Translations under genes and position numbers: made by a program
Assembly: GCA_004292955.1 (NCBI GenBank)
Contig: RDXX01000101.1
Coordinates: 1-35,003 of the forward strand
Direction of reading: 5' to 3'
Length of the DNA stretch: 35,003 bases
Origin: Oscillatoriales cyanobacterium
GTDB lineage: Bacteria; Cyanobacteriota; Cyanobacteriia; Cyanobacteriales; Microcoleaceae
In this document: positions 23,610 through 32,400 of the stretch, piece after piece
Numbering within the stretch: position 1 is the stretch's first letter
Layout of the letters: every line of letters begins with the position of its first letter
The notes under the pieces: model-generated
Seen by the model: only the letters and a program-made list of their open reading frames with translations
Databases searched by the model: none
Told to the model about the DNA's origin: nothing

Positions 23610-23701
23610 TGCCTTTACCTATTATTGACAACTTTTCGACCTGGAGAGCCGCATTTTGATAAACTGGATACAGCACAGGAGACAGGAGAACAGACTTAGC
23701 C

Positions 23702-24403
23702 ATGACCAAATCCCAAAAATCGATCGTTATTTCTCCATCAATATTATCAGCCGATTTTAGCCGTCTTGGAGAAGAGATTCAGGCTGTCGATCGCGCTGGC
23801 GCCGACTGGATTCACGTAGATGTGATGGACGGTCGCTTTGTACCTAATATTACGATCGGGCCGCTGATTGTCGAAGCAATTCGCCCGGTTACTACCAAGC
23901 CCCTGGATGTCCACCTGATGATTGTGGAGCCGGAGAAGTACGTGGAGGACTTCGCTAAGGCTGGTGCTGACATTATTTCGGTGCACGCCGAACACAATGC
24001 TTCGCCTCACTTGCACCGCACCCTGGGTCAAATTCGGGAATTGGGCAAAATGGCTGGTGTGGTTTTGAATCCTTCGACACCGCTGGAGTTGATCGAGCAC
24101 GTGCTGGAACTTTGCGATTTGGTGCTGATTATGAGCGTCAACCCGGGCTTTGGCGGTCAAAGTTTTATTCCGACTGTTGTGCCGAAAATCCGCAAGTTGC
24201 GCCAAATGTGCGACGAGAGAGGTCTCGATCCTTGGATTGAGGTGGATGGTGGTTTGAAGGTGGATAATACTTGGCAGGTGTTGGAAGCGGGCGCAAATGC
24301 GATCGTAGCTGGTTCTGCGGTATTTAAGGCGAAGGATTATGCTGGTGCGATCGAGGGTATCCGCAACAGCAAGCGTCCGACTCCACAGTTGGCGGCTGTT
24401 TAA
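23702..24403 (+). CDS. rpe: Ribulose-phosphate 3-epimerase
   Basis: Interconverts ribulose-5-phosphate and xylulose-5-phosphate in the Calvin cycle and pentose phosphate pathway. The 233-residue TIM barrel shows ISPSILSADFSRLGEE, HVDVMDGRFVPNITIGP, LDVHLMIVEPE, HAEHNASPHLH, LIMSVNPGFGGQSFIP, WIEVDGGL and ANAIVAGSAVF, including the metal-binding His and Asp residues. Length is normal. A GGAG lies about 13 bases before the ATG. A perfect terminator hairpin follows the gene. Confidence 0.97.
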   Translation: MTKSQKSIVISPSILSADFSRLGEEIQAVDRAGADWIHVDVMDGRFVPNITIGPLIVEAIRPVTTKPLDVHLMIVEPEKYVEDFAKAGADIISVHAEHNASPHLHRTLGQIRELGKMAGVVLNPSTPLELIEHVLELCDLVLIMSVNPGFGGQSFIPTVVPKIRKLRQMCDERGLDPWIEVDGGLKVDNTWQVLEAGANAIVAGSAVFKAKDYAGAIEGIRNSKRPTPQLAAV

Positions 24404-24450
24404 TTGAAAATGCGATCGCGTCCGATAAATTGCTAATAGACTTTTCCGAA

Positions 24451-24486
24451 AATTATCGCTTCACAGGCATCTGTGAAGCGATAATT
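24451..24486 (+). terminator. rpe terminator hairpin
   Basis: A perfect 16-bp stem (AATTATCGCTTCACAG and its complement) with a GCAT loop lies 48 bases after the rpe stop, followed by ATTT. Confidence 0.75.
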
Positions 24487-24796
24487 ATTTGAGATATTTA
24501 AACGTCTGTTGATGTCGAATATTGAGCCGACATTATCAGTCCTAAAAGTATCAAGATCTAAGCCGCAACGTCAGGTTAACGGTATCCTTCACAAAGCCAG
24601 GAACTAGCCAACTAAAAAGCGATCGTTTAATCTCTTTAATAACCTCCGCATCCGTCACCGTCGCAGGGTAAGCGCACGTTATACCATTTTTCTAAAGATC
24701 CGATAGAGATCGAACACGACAAGACATTGTAATTTATACACTTTCCCTGTTTGCCAAAGTCTGTCATAACTTTAAAAAACACTCATATTTTTAACT
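24487..24796. other. Spacer between rpe and the transposase remnant
   Basis: No supported gene. A 46-codon minus-strand open stretch (24551-24691) reads SLFSWLVPGFVKDTVNLTLR. It has no good start codon in frame and could be a fragment of something lost. Confidence 0.4.
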
Positions 24797-25745
24797 TTGA
24801 GAGCAATTTTATTTGAAAAAGTGTTTAAAGAATTACTACCTCATTTTCGACAAAAATGGTTGATGAGAAAATCGAGACCATTACCAGATAGCGTACAATT
24901 TGCCTTAAAAAACTTTGAAAATATCTGGATAGCTGACGGCTCAACATTAGAAGCATTATTTCGTAAACTAGAAAGTTTATCAGATTTTCCAATTGGTCAA
25001 TTATCCGGAAAAATGGGAGTAATCGTAGACCTAGTAACTCATCTTCCCGAAGAAATTTGTTTTTGGGAAAATCCGAAACAAGCAGATACTCATGTTCGAG
25101 GAAGATTTCCTAAAAACAGTTAAGCCAAAAATCTTGCTGTATGGTAGGAGGCTTCTATCATTTCGCTTTTTGGAAAAAATTAATCGAGCAAGAAATTGGA
25201 TTTATTACTCGGATTAAGAAAGGTGCATCTTATCAGGTCGAGCGGGTATTAACCAATACTTATGATGTCAAAAACCAGATAATTTAGATAGGTGCAGGGA
25301 CAAAAAAACACCAGCCTTGACTATAAGACAATACGGTTAACTTAAGACAGCCCTGGGGGTAAAACCCTATGAAAAATAGATACTGCGTTGGCGAAGCCTG
25401 CCCGTTGGCGAAGCCGCCCTGAAAGGGCTAGGGCTTATGCTTCGTTCCTCTCTTCGGACAATTTTAAGTAAACCGTATTGGACTATAAGATTAGTACAAG
25501 TTCGCTCAAAGAAATCCTGGCGTTCTTATCTAACAAGTGTCCGAGAACCTAAAATATTACCCCCCCTATGTAGTGGCAGATTTGTATCAAAGACGCTGGC
25601 GAATTGAAGATATCTTTTGTACAGTAAAGAGACTTTTAAATTTAAGTTATTTATGGACAGGTTTGCTCAACGGAATCCAGATTTAAATCTGGGCTAGTTG
25701 GCTATTTTATGCGATTTTGATAGACTTAGGGGATGCCGTTGACCT
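24797..25745 (+). pseudogene. Decayed IS4-type DDE transposase
   Basis: Pieces of one transposase can be read in order across several frames. The frames are FEKVFKELLPHFRQKWLMRK..., IADGSTLEALFRKLES (first Asp), FEEDFLKTVKPKILL, GGFYHFAFWKKLIEQEIGFI, RLVQVRSKKSWRSYLTSV, and YVVADLYQRRWRIEDIFCTVK, which is the Y-x2-R-x3-E-x6-K motif of IS4 enzymes. Damage: frameshifts near 25090, 25140 and 25560, an in-frame TAG near 25287, a TAA near 25684, and a 152-bp element at 25329. The second catalytic Asp (normally DRGF) is lost at the second frameshift. N- and C-terminal parts are missing. Confidence 0.85.
25329..25480. mobile_element. MITE with 10-bp target site duplication inside the transposase remnant
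   Basis: The ends CAATACGGTTAACTTAA and TTAAGTAAACCGTATTG are inverted copies with one mismatch. GACTATAAGA stands directly on both sides (25319-25328 and 25481-25490). Removing the element and one duplicate restores the transposase frame as ALTIRLVQVRS. The interior is non-coding and contains a GCGAAGCC-rich segment. Confidence 0.85.
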
Positions 25746-25839
25746 CTCAACGTACCTTCTACAGTTGCTTCTAAAACAAAACCGTTTTATTGGCTCTACA
25801 ACCCCTATTCATTTTGTTTGCTCCTGAATATAATTTGAA

Positions 25840-26775
25840 TTAAGCCGATCGCACTTTTAGCACTCCCCGGTCAAAAACCCGCTTGTCAGTACCGATCGCA
25901 CTGACAAACATCCGGTCTTCATAGACATCAAACGTCGCAAAACTCAGGCGGCTAGCAGAAAACTCCGTCCACTCAGAACGCCCCACCGGACGAGTCCCTC
26001 CGCCAGCACCGCAAATTAAATAAGTCGTACCGTCAATCGAGCGGGTGCGTTCGTAACTGTGTTCGTGTCCGTTGATATAAAGCTGCACGCCGTATTTTTG
26101 AAACAAAGGCGTCAAAGTCTTAATAAAAGGTTGATTCAATCCATACACGCCAGAGGAATAAATCTGGTGGTGACCGAACACAACTTTCCAGGGTGCAGTG
26201 CTTTGGCTTAACTCTTTCTCCAGCCAAACAAGCTGATTTTTCCAGTCAGCATTGTCATTGGTATCTAATGCAAAAAACTGTACCGGATCGCGCCGAAAAG
26301 TATAGTAGCGACCTTGCATATTAAAACCCGGATATTTAACTTGCGGGTCGCCGTTAGCAGTGCGAATGTCGTGATTTCCCAAACAAGCATAAAATTTAAC
26401 GCCTTGCTGCAATAACGGCTGATAAGGCTTCTTAAAAACAGCATTAATTTTTTCAATTTCGCCGTTATTGTAGATATTGTCGCCGGCGAGAACAGCTATG
26501 TTAAAAGGATTTTCCCGGTGATATTGCGCCATCGCCTCAGCCACAGCATACTGACCTTCAGCGCCGGTACCGGTGTCGGCCAGCGAAATAAAGCGTAAAA
26601 TAGGCGGTGAGGCCGGCAATGGGACGATCGCCCTTTGGGCCTCAAGGTTAGAAGGCACAGCAGCATTGGCGTCTTTACCCCAGGAAGTCCGAAGCTGAAG
26701 CATTTTCGAGACTCCGGCCAAACCTAGGGCGCTCAGACTGCCTAAAATTAGAAAGTGACGGCGTTTGATGCTCAT
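25840..26775 (-). CDS. Tat-exported metallophosphoesterase (purple acid phosphatase-like)
   Basis: A 311-residue secreted phosphoesterase. The N-terminus KRRHFLILGSLSALGLAG has a twin-arginine motif and hydrophobic core. The five metallophosphoesterase blocks are present: LADTGTG, LAGDNIYNNGE, CLGNHDIR, VVFGHHQIYS and YINGHEHSYERT. A calcineurin-like domain of this type hydrolyses phosphate esters outside the cytoplasm and could serve phosphate scavenging, though no Pho box is seen. No close operon partner. A weak ribosome-binding context precedes the ATG. Confidence 0.93.
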   Translation of the reverse strand: MSIKRRHFLILGSLSALGLAGVSKMLQLRTSWGKDANAAVPSNLEAQRAIVPLPASPPILRFISLADTGTGAEGQYAVAEAMAQYHRENPFNIAVLAGDNIYNNGEIEKINAVFKKPYQPLLQQGVKFYACLGNHDIRTANGDPQVKYPGFNMQGRYYTFRRDPVQFFALDTNDNADWKNQLVWLEKELSQSTAPWKVVFGHHQIYSSGVYGLNQPFIKTLTPLFQKYGVQLYINGHEHSYERTRSIDGTTYLICGAGGGTRPVGRSEWTEFSASRLSFATFDVYEDRMFVSAIGTDKRVFDRGVLKVRSA

Positions 26776-26878
26776 GAGAAATTTGGGTAGAACTAATGAA
26801 ATGATAAATTAAGGATGAGATGGCTCACCTAAAATTTATCCTGTTTAGATATATTTGTAACGCTCCAAGGCAGATAAA

Positions 26879-27907
26879 ATGTCAGAAGAACCACTAAACC
26901 AACCAACTCCAGAACCGTTTGAATCTCCGACACCCGAGGTAGATTCCCCAGCAAAGTCGGCCGCGACTCGCACCACAGCTAAAAATGCTAGCAGTTCTGT
27001 TCCCACAAATGAGAAAATCAAAGCTTTGATGACCTCGATTGGGAATTTGGGAAAAGGGGGAAAAAAATTAGCAGCAGAACCTCCTTTGCAGCCCCAAAAG
27101 CCCGCACCAACTGCTTCCAACTCAGCAACAACTCCTCCTCCGCCTGCGAAAGTTAACAGCGTTCCCCCGCCAAAAGCTGGGGTAAAATTCGCTAAAAAGC
27201 CTGTATCTAAACCCGCGGGCGGCAGTTTTTTAGGGAAAGTCGGCGTACTTTGGCAAAGTATTGTGCGGTTAGTTCGATCGTTCCTACCTGCATCTGCGAA
27301 CGCCAAGCTATCCGATCCAATTTTAAACGCCTCCTTAGCTGCAATTCTCATCGTTGCGATCGGTTTAACTTTCAACAGTTTCTCGGCAAAACCGCCCCAG
27401 AAATTAGCAAAAGCGCCTATCCCAGCAGCACAGCTATCCCCAACCTTTGACGATTTTGTGGCGCCAGGAACAGCGAAATCCCCAGAGGCGATCGCAAATT
27501 CTCAGCCTACACCCGCTAATTTTAAAAGCAAATTGCCCGATTTAGCAGCGCCGAAAAAACCGGAACCTGTAGAAATTCTCCCGCCGCCGCCACTGACGCC
27601 GGAACAGTCGCTGATTGCGGCGATTCAAAATCAAGTTGCTGAAATTACTAATCGACTGGGCGGCGGTTTAGTTAAGTCTGTTGATGCTGATTTCTCGATC
27701 GGTCTTTTGACTGTCAAAGTCGCTGAAGATTGGTACAAACTCAGCGATGTAGAGCAAAATCAGCTCGCCAGTCAAATGTGGAAAGAAGCTAACTCACTGG
27801 ATTTCAGCAAATTACAAATTGCAAATCTGGAAGGTAAGTTAATAGCGAGAAGTCCGGTTGTTGGCTCGGAGATGATTATTTTAGAAAGAGGAATTAATAA
27901 AGTTTAA
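26879..27907 (+). CDS. Proline-rich single-pass membrane protein, function unknown
   Basis: A 342-residue protein. Its first 140 residues are low-complexity, rich in Pro, Ala, Lys and Ser (PPLQPQKPAP, TPPPPAKVNSVPPPKAGVKF). One membrane helix (ASLAAILIVAIGLTFNSF, about 157-174) follows, then a second Pro-rich linker. A compact C-terminal domain (about 250-342) reads SLIAAIQNQVAEITNRLGGG, LLTVKVAEDWYKLSDVEQNQ and MIILERG. The cytosolic N-terminus and periplasmic C-terminus are inferred. AAGG lies about nine bases before the ATG. I know no function for this family. Confidence 0.75.
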   Translation: MSEEPLNQPTPEPFESPTPEVDSPAKSAATRTTAKNASSSVPTNEKIKALMTSIGNLGKGGKKLAAEPPLQPQKPAPTASNSATTPPPPAKVNSVPPPKAGVKFAKKPVSKPAGGSFLGKVGVLWQSIVRLVRSFLPASANAKLSDPILNASLAAILIVAIGLTFNSFSAKPPQKLAKAPIPAAQLSPTFDDFVAPGTAKSPEAIANSQPTPANFKSKLPDLAAPKKPEPVEILPPPPLTPEQSLIAAIQNQVAEITNRLGGGLVKSVDADFSIGLLTVKVAEDWYKLSDVEQNQLASQMWKEANSLDFSKLQIANLEGKLIARSPVVGSEMIILERGINKV

Positions 27908-27944
27908 ATTCGGGAGCATCTCCTTTTTACAAATCTATTCGTAG

Positions 27945-28011
27945 GGGCGAAGCATTTCGGCAGTAAATCTCTGATTCTGGTTCATAAATTATGTGCCGAA
28001 ATGCTTCGCCC
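27945..28011. repeat. Perfect 18-bp inverted repeat
   Basis: GGGCGAAGCATTTCGGCA at 27945-27962 is matched exactly by its complement at 27994-28011, with 31 bases between. It follows the stop of the proline-rich gene by 37 bases and may act as terminator or be a small element. Confidence 0.75.
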
Positions 28012-28101
28012 TTGCCACAATGAGATGCACCGTTAAATTCTCTGTATCTGCAAACAGTCAGATCCGTCTGAAAGTCCAGGACGCAGCATCAAATTAGCTA
28101 G

Positions 28102-28162
28102 GTTTGTAGTGAGGACTTCAGTCCTCATCAAATGAGAGAAGACTGAAGTCCTCACTACGAAC
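28102..28162. repeat. 22-bp inverted repeat with GGACTTCAGTCC cores
   Basis: The arm GTTTGTAGTGAGGACTTCAGTC is matched at 28141-28162 with one mismatch across a 17-base loop. Each arm contains its own small GGACTTCAGTCC-like palindrome. This double palindrome resembles the ends of IS200/IS605-type derivatives, such as the left end at 7698-7748. Confidence 0.7.
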
Positions 28163-28220
28163 CTTAAAAAGTTGATTTACACCAGAGATTAAATTAATTA
28201 ATTTTGAGAAAAATTGAAAA

Positions 28221-28369
28221 ATGACAATTTTAACTCAAGTCCAACAAGTAGAAATTAAATATCCCAGCAGCGACCCAGATGCGATCGCTGAAAGCGACAT
28301 CGCGCGCGATCGCATGACTTATACTGTAGAAGCTGCGAACCTTTACTTTCAAGGGCGTTCGGATGTTTA
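28221..28369 (+). pseudogene. N-terminal fragment of a Uma2-family protein
   Basis: The 49-codon frame reads MTILTQVQQVEIKYPSSDPD followed by AIAESDIARDRMTYTVEAAN and ends GRSDV, the usual start of cyanobacterial Uma2 (PD-(D/E)XK endonuclease-like) proteins. It stops where the family continues with VxGDLF. No later part of the family is seen downstream. It is a truncated remnant. Confidence 0.6.
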
Positions 28370-28853
28370 GGTGTGAGGAAATTCTTTCATTTATTATGAA
28401 TAAAGGAACAACATTGTTCCGTAATTTCAAGGCAGTAAATTTGAGTAGGCTTTCCATGCGATCCTACAACAATTTAAGTATTATTGCTGAGTAAAGTACA
28501 TTACTTTGATAAAGAATCTGTAAAGTTTTAACAATTAAATCACAATTTATCAGTAAAACAAACTAACAAGCGCAGCAACCTTCACATATTCGCTGGTATT
28601 AAGTTGTTGCGGACACTGCCAGTTTTTCAGTACCCGACTGAAAATATCAGTAATTTCCGTGATTGACTGCCAGCCGGAAATACGGGAACATTATTCTCAA
28701 TAAAACTTTGGAAACTAAATAAAAATCAAGGACTAAAAACTCGATCGAGTCCGAATCCACACATTCCTCTTGAACGAAGTGTGAAGCGCATCAATTAGTT
28801 GAGTTTGAAACTACCACAATCCAACAGCTCACTCGCATCTACGGAAATCAAAC
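28370..28853. other. Spacer upstream of the giant exoprotein gene
   Basis: No gene is supported in these 484 bases. They are AT-rich. A clear promoter for the following gene was not identified. Confidence 0.5.
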
Positions 28854-29105
28854 ATGAAACCTTTTCAAGATTCACCTTTTAAATCTCAAGATCCGTTTCA
28901 GAATTGGCTCGCCCCAGAATTCGAGATTGATACCAAAAACTTAATCAATAGTCAAGCTTACGCCAGCACCAACTCAGAACAAACACTCGCTCCACTTCCA
29001 GCCACTGACAACAATAGCGCTGAAGACATCGCCAGCTTTTCCAACTCCCTGAGTTTGACTCAGAGCTTCTCCAACACGGATTTTACCCCCCCCCGCAAAA
29101 AATAG
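28854..29105 (+). CDS. N-terminal part of the giant exoprotein, cut off at a poly-C run
   Basis: The frame starts MKPFQDSPFKSQDPFQNWLA and is hydrophilic, rich in Asn, Ser and Gln, with no signal peptide. It runs into nine C at 29086-29094 and ends after TPPRKK. With eight C the reading would continue as TPPAKNSSLDALTGELIAER into the frame of the large downstream protein. This is best seen as the true beginning of that protein, not a separate gene. Confidence 0.7.
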   Translation: MKPFQDSPFKSQDPFQNWLAPEFEIDTKNLINSQAYASTNSEQTLAPLPATDNNSAEDIASFSNSLSLTQSFSNTDFTPPRKK

Positions 29106-29421
29106 CTCACTGGATGCTCTGACTGGGGAACTTATCGCTGAAAGGGATCTCGACTACTCAGACAAAGATATTTTAATCGGCGAAAGACGCGCATCCCTAC
29201 TCGCACCAACAGCTTCAAATCCTAAAAAACCTCCCATCATCCAAAACGCCGAACTTAAGTTTACAGACAGCAACAATCAACCTTTTCCCAACAATCAACC
29301 CGTTCTCTTCATCACGGCTACCAATGTATTAGTTGATAACTTTGGCGACCCGCTAGGCAGCAGATTCAGCGACTTAACCGTAAAATTTTTAGTCGGCAAA
29401 CAAGCTTACGAAGCAACAGTT

Positions 29422-32400
29422 TTGACAGACAAAAGTCGCAAATTAGAAAACAATCAATTTGAAATCGCCGTTCAAGTTCCCAACACCGTACCGTTAGGTG
29501 AATCCCGCATCGTCATCAGCCGCAAGCAAAACGAAAAAGTTAGCCCAAATCCCTTAGAAACAGCAAAAGAAGTTAAATACGATAGCAGTCCTTACCGAAT
29601 AGAAAACAATACAGAATACATCTTTGCCGCGCAGTGGACAGCAGACAAAGTTGCAATTATTAACGGTGCAAATCCCAAATCAGTCGTCGCAGCTACTAAT
29701 AGCAGCAAACTGTTAATTGATAGCGTTTCTGTGGGGACGGACGGTATAGTCGATCGACCGCGAGAACTAACACTCACCAGTGACGGTAGCCGTGCTTATG
29801 TAGTGATGGATCGTTCAGGGCGCGTTGCTGTAGTCGATCCGATGACGCGGCAACAGATTGACACTCAGCCGAATACCGCTGGTATCAACTCGATAAATTT
29901 GCCGAGTGGTGCAGAAGGTCGATCGATAGTCATAGACCCCCGCGACCAATACGCCTACATCGCTGACGGAAAAATCGGCAGCAACTCCATCTACGTTCTC
30001 GACATCAACCCGTTTTCACCAACTTATCACCAAGTCACCCAAACCATCCCAGTCGGTACAGCACCAAGCGGTTTGCGGCAAATAGCCATTAGCAGCGACG
30101 GCAAAAAGCTGTTGGTTACCGCACCAAACGGCTCGAACAGCAACATTTACGCTGTTAACATCGACCCCAAAGACCGACCCAGCGACCCCAGTCAGAACCC
30201 TAAAAAGTGGAATCAATTAATCGGAAATATCACAGCCGATGAAGGGTTAGAAGGATTAGCTGCTACGGTCGATCCGCTGAAAATGACATTTACAAACAGC
30301 GGCAAAGATAGCAAAGGATTTGGGGTACTGGATATTACAAATAATAACCCGGTAAGTTTTGCTGCTACTACTCGCTATGCAAGTTTAGGGCTGGGTTCAA
30401 CTTTTGATTACTTCGATGTGAATGAGGGAGTTTCGGTAACAGTTTTACCGGATGCGAGTTATGCGTTTGTTGTGGGTCGGAATGCGGATACGAAATTTTT
30501 CGGTCAGGAAATACCCAGCATAGATGGAGACCCGCGGGCCGGTAGCAATATCGGCATTATCAAAAACCCGCTGACGAATCCGCAATTAGTAGCAGCAACT
30601 CGACCCATTCCAGATGGATTCGCTACAGACTTAGCGCTGTCAAGTGATAGCAAGTTTCTTTACGCTTCCTATCCAAATTTAAGCGGTGCGAATGGCAAAG
30701 TTTATGTTTTTGATGTGGAGGAATTTGTCAAAACGCTGACCAACCCCAGTCAATTCCAAGTAGATAATAAAGGTCGGGGTGTTGGGCTGCCGTTGTTTAA
30801 CAGCGCTACGGCACGAAATGCTACAATTGCTGACTTGGCGGCAATTCCAATTGACAATATTAATCCAGCGGTTAGTATTGCTGCTGATTTTCAGATTCTG
30901 ACTGATGCGAACAATCAATATACTTACGGCGTACCGCCGGGAAGTAAGAAAGCTCCCGTTTCTGTGACTAACCCTCGCGGTTTGGCGGCGACACCGCTAG
31001 ATTGGCTGGATTTGAAAGAGCCGATAGGTACTAGCAAGAGTTCAGAAAATCCCCTTAACCCAAAGTTCCAATGGAGTTTTGACAGTCCACCGAATCAGGA
31101 CATTACAGAAGTTAATCTCTTCGTCAGCCTGTTTGACGAAGGTGAGGGACTTTTGCCGTGGGATAAAGTAGTTGATTTACCAGATCCTAACGGTAACAAA
31201 TTTCTCTCCGACCAAGGATTGAGCAAACCCCAGCAGTTAGGTTTACTGACAAAACCTTGGAACACATCTTCTTACCACGGTCAAGAAAACGATTTCAATC
31301 CCAACCGCATTTTAACTGCGACTTGGCAGAAAGATAGCACCAATATCGGCAAGTGGACTTTCGATGGCGGTAAAACATTTACTCAGGGAACCAATACCAG
31401 CTTTACACTTCCTCCCAGTCTCAAACTGACTGCCGGCCAGAAGTATAATTGGGCAGTTGAAGCTTGGAATAAAGAAGGAAAACGCAACGAGGAGTTTGGT
31501 AATTTCTGGACGCCGCTACCGCCAGCCCTCAACGGTGACAATACCTTCAGCAGCGTCACCGTGCTGACCCACGGCTTTAAACCTCCATTTTTGGATAAGC
31601 CGGGAATTCCTTCAGAGTTTTACCAAATGGGTAATAGCATTGCCAATGCAGGTATCGACGGCGGCGGTTTGATGATGAAGTACGACCTGCCTACTGGTAA
31701 CTGGGTTCCTGTCAACAAAAATGGTGCAGTTTCCCCAGACTTCCAAGCAGGTTTGAATCCCAAAACCGACCCAAACTATCTCACTAAGCTGGGAAGTTAT
31801 ATAGCTCCATACCTTGCCCAAAAACAACCGTTAGTCCTACTGAATAACTGGTCAGAAAATAATGAATCGGCAGTTCCTGATTCAGGCTTCACAGAAGCAG
31901 CAGCAGATGCTTTCTTTACTTCCCTCGTGCAATTGGATGGAGTGCTGAAGAATAAAACCAGCCCTACCAAACAAGGTGCAGTTTTCAATTCACCGCTGCA
32001 CTTTGTTGGTTTCAGTCGGGGTACAGTTGTTAACAGCGAAATTATTCAGCGTTTGGGAACTTATTTTCCTGATGCTGGCGGCAAACCCAACTCTGGTACT
32101 CGCGACCTTCAGATGACAACTTTAGACCCCCATGATTTCAACCAACCGTCGCTAAATGTGGTGACCAAAAATTTCGGTGATTTCCGCGAACCGAAAGTTC
32201 AGGTGTGGAAAAATGTTACTTTTGCGGACAATTACTATCAGACAGTCCCGAATTTATTGAGCGGTACACTTACGCCTGCCGGTCGCAATATTCCGAATCT
32301 ACCGTCTACTGAGAAGGGAACAGCCCCAGGACTTAAGTTTCCGCGAGAAGGTTGGAGGTCAGAAAATCCCGATCCTAATGGTAAGCTATTAGGAGAACCG

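Noticed and set aside
24551..24691. Minus-strand open stretch with SLFSWLVPGFVKDTVNLTLR
   Set aside because: No start codon in frame and no recognisable family; too short to call.
28336..28356. NLYFQG peptide in the Uma2 fragment, resembling a TEV protease site
   Set aside because: It fits the normal Uma2 family segment (NLYFQGRSDV) and the Glu is missing. There is no vector-like sequence nearby, so it is coincidence.
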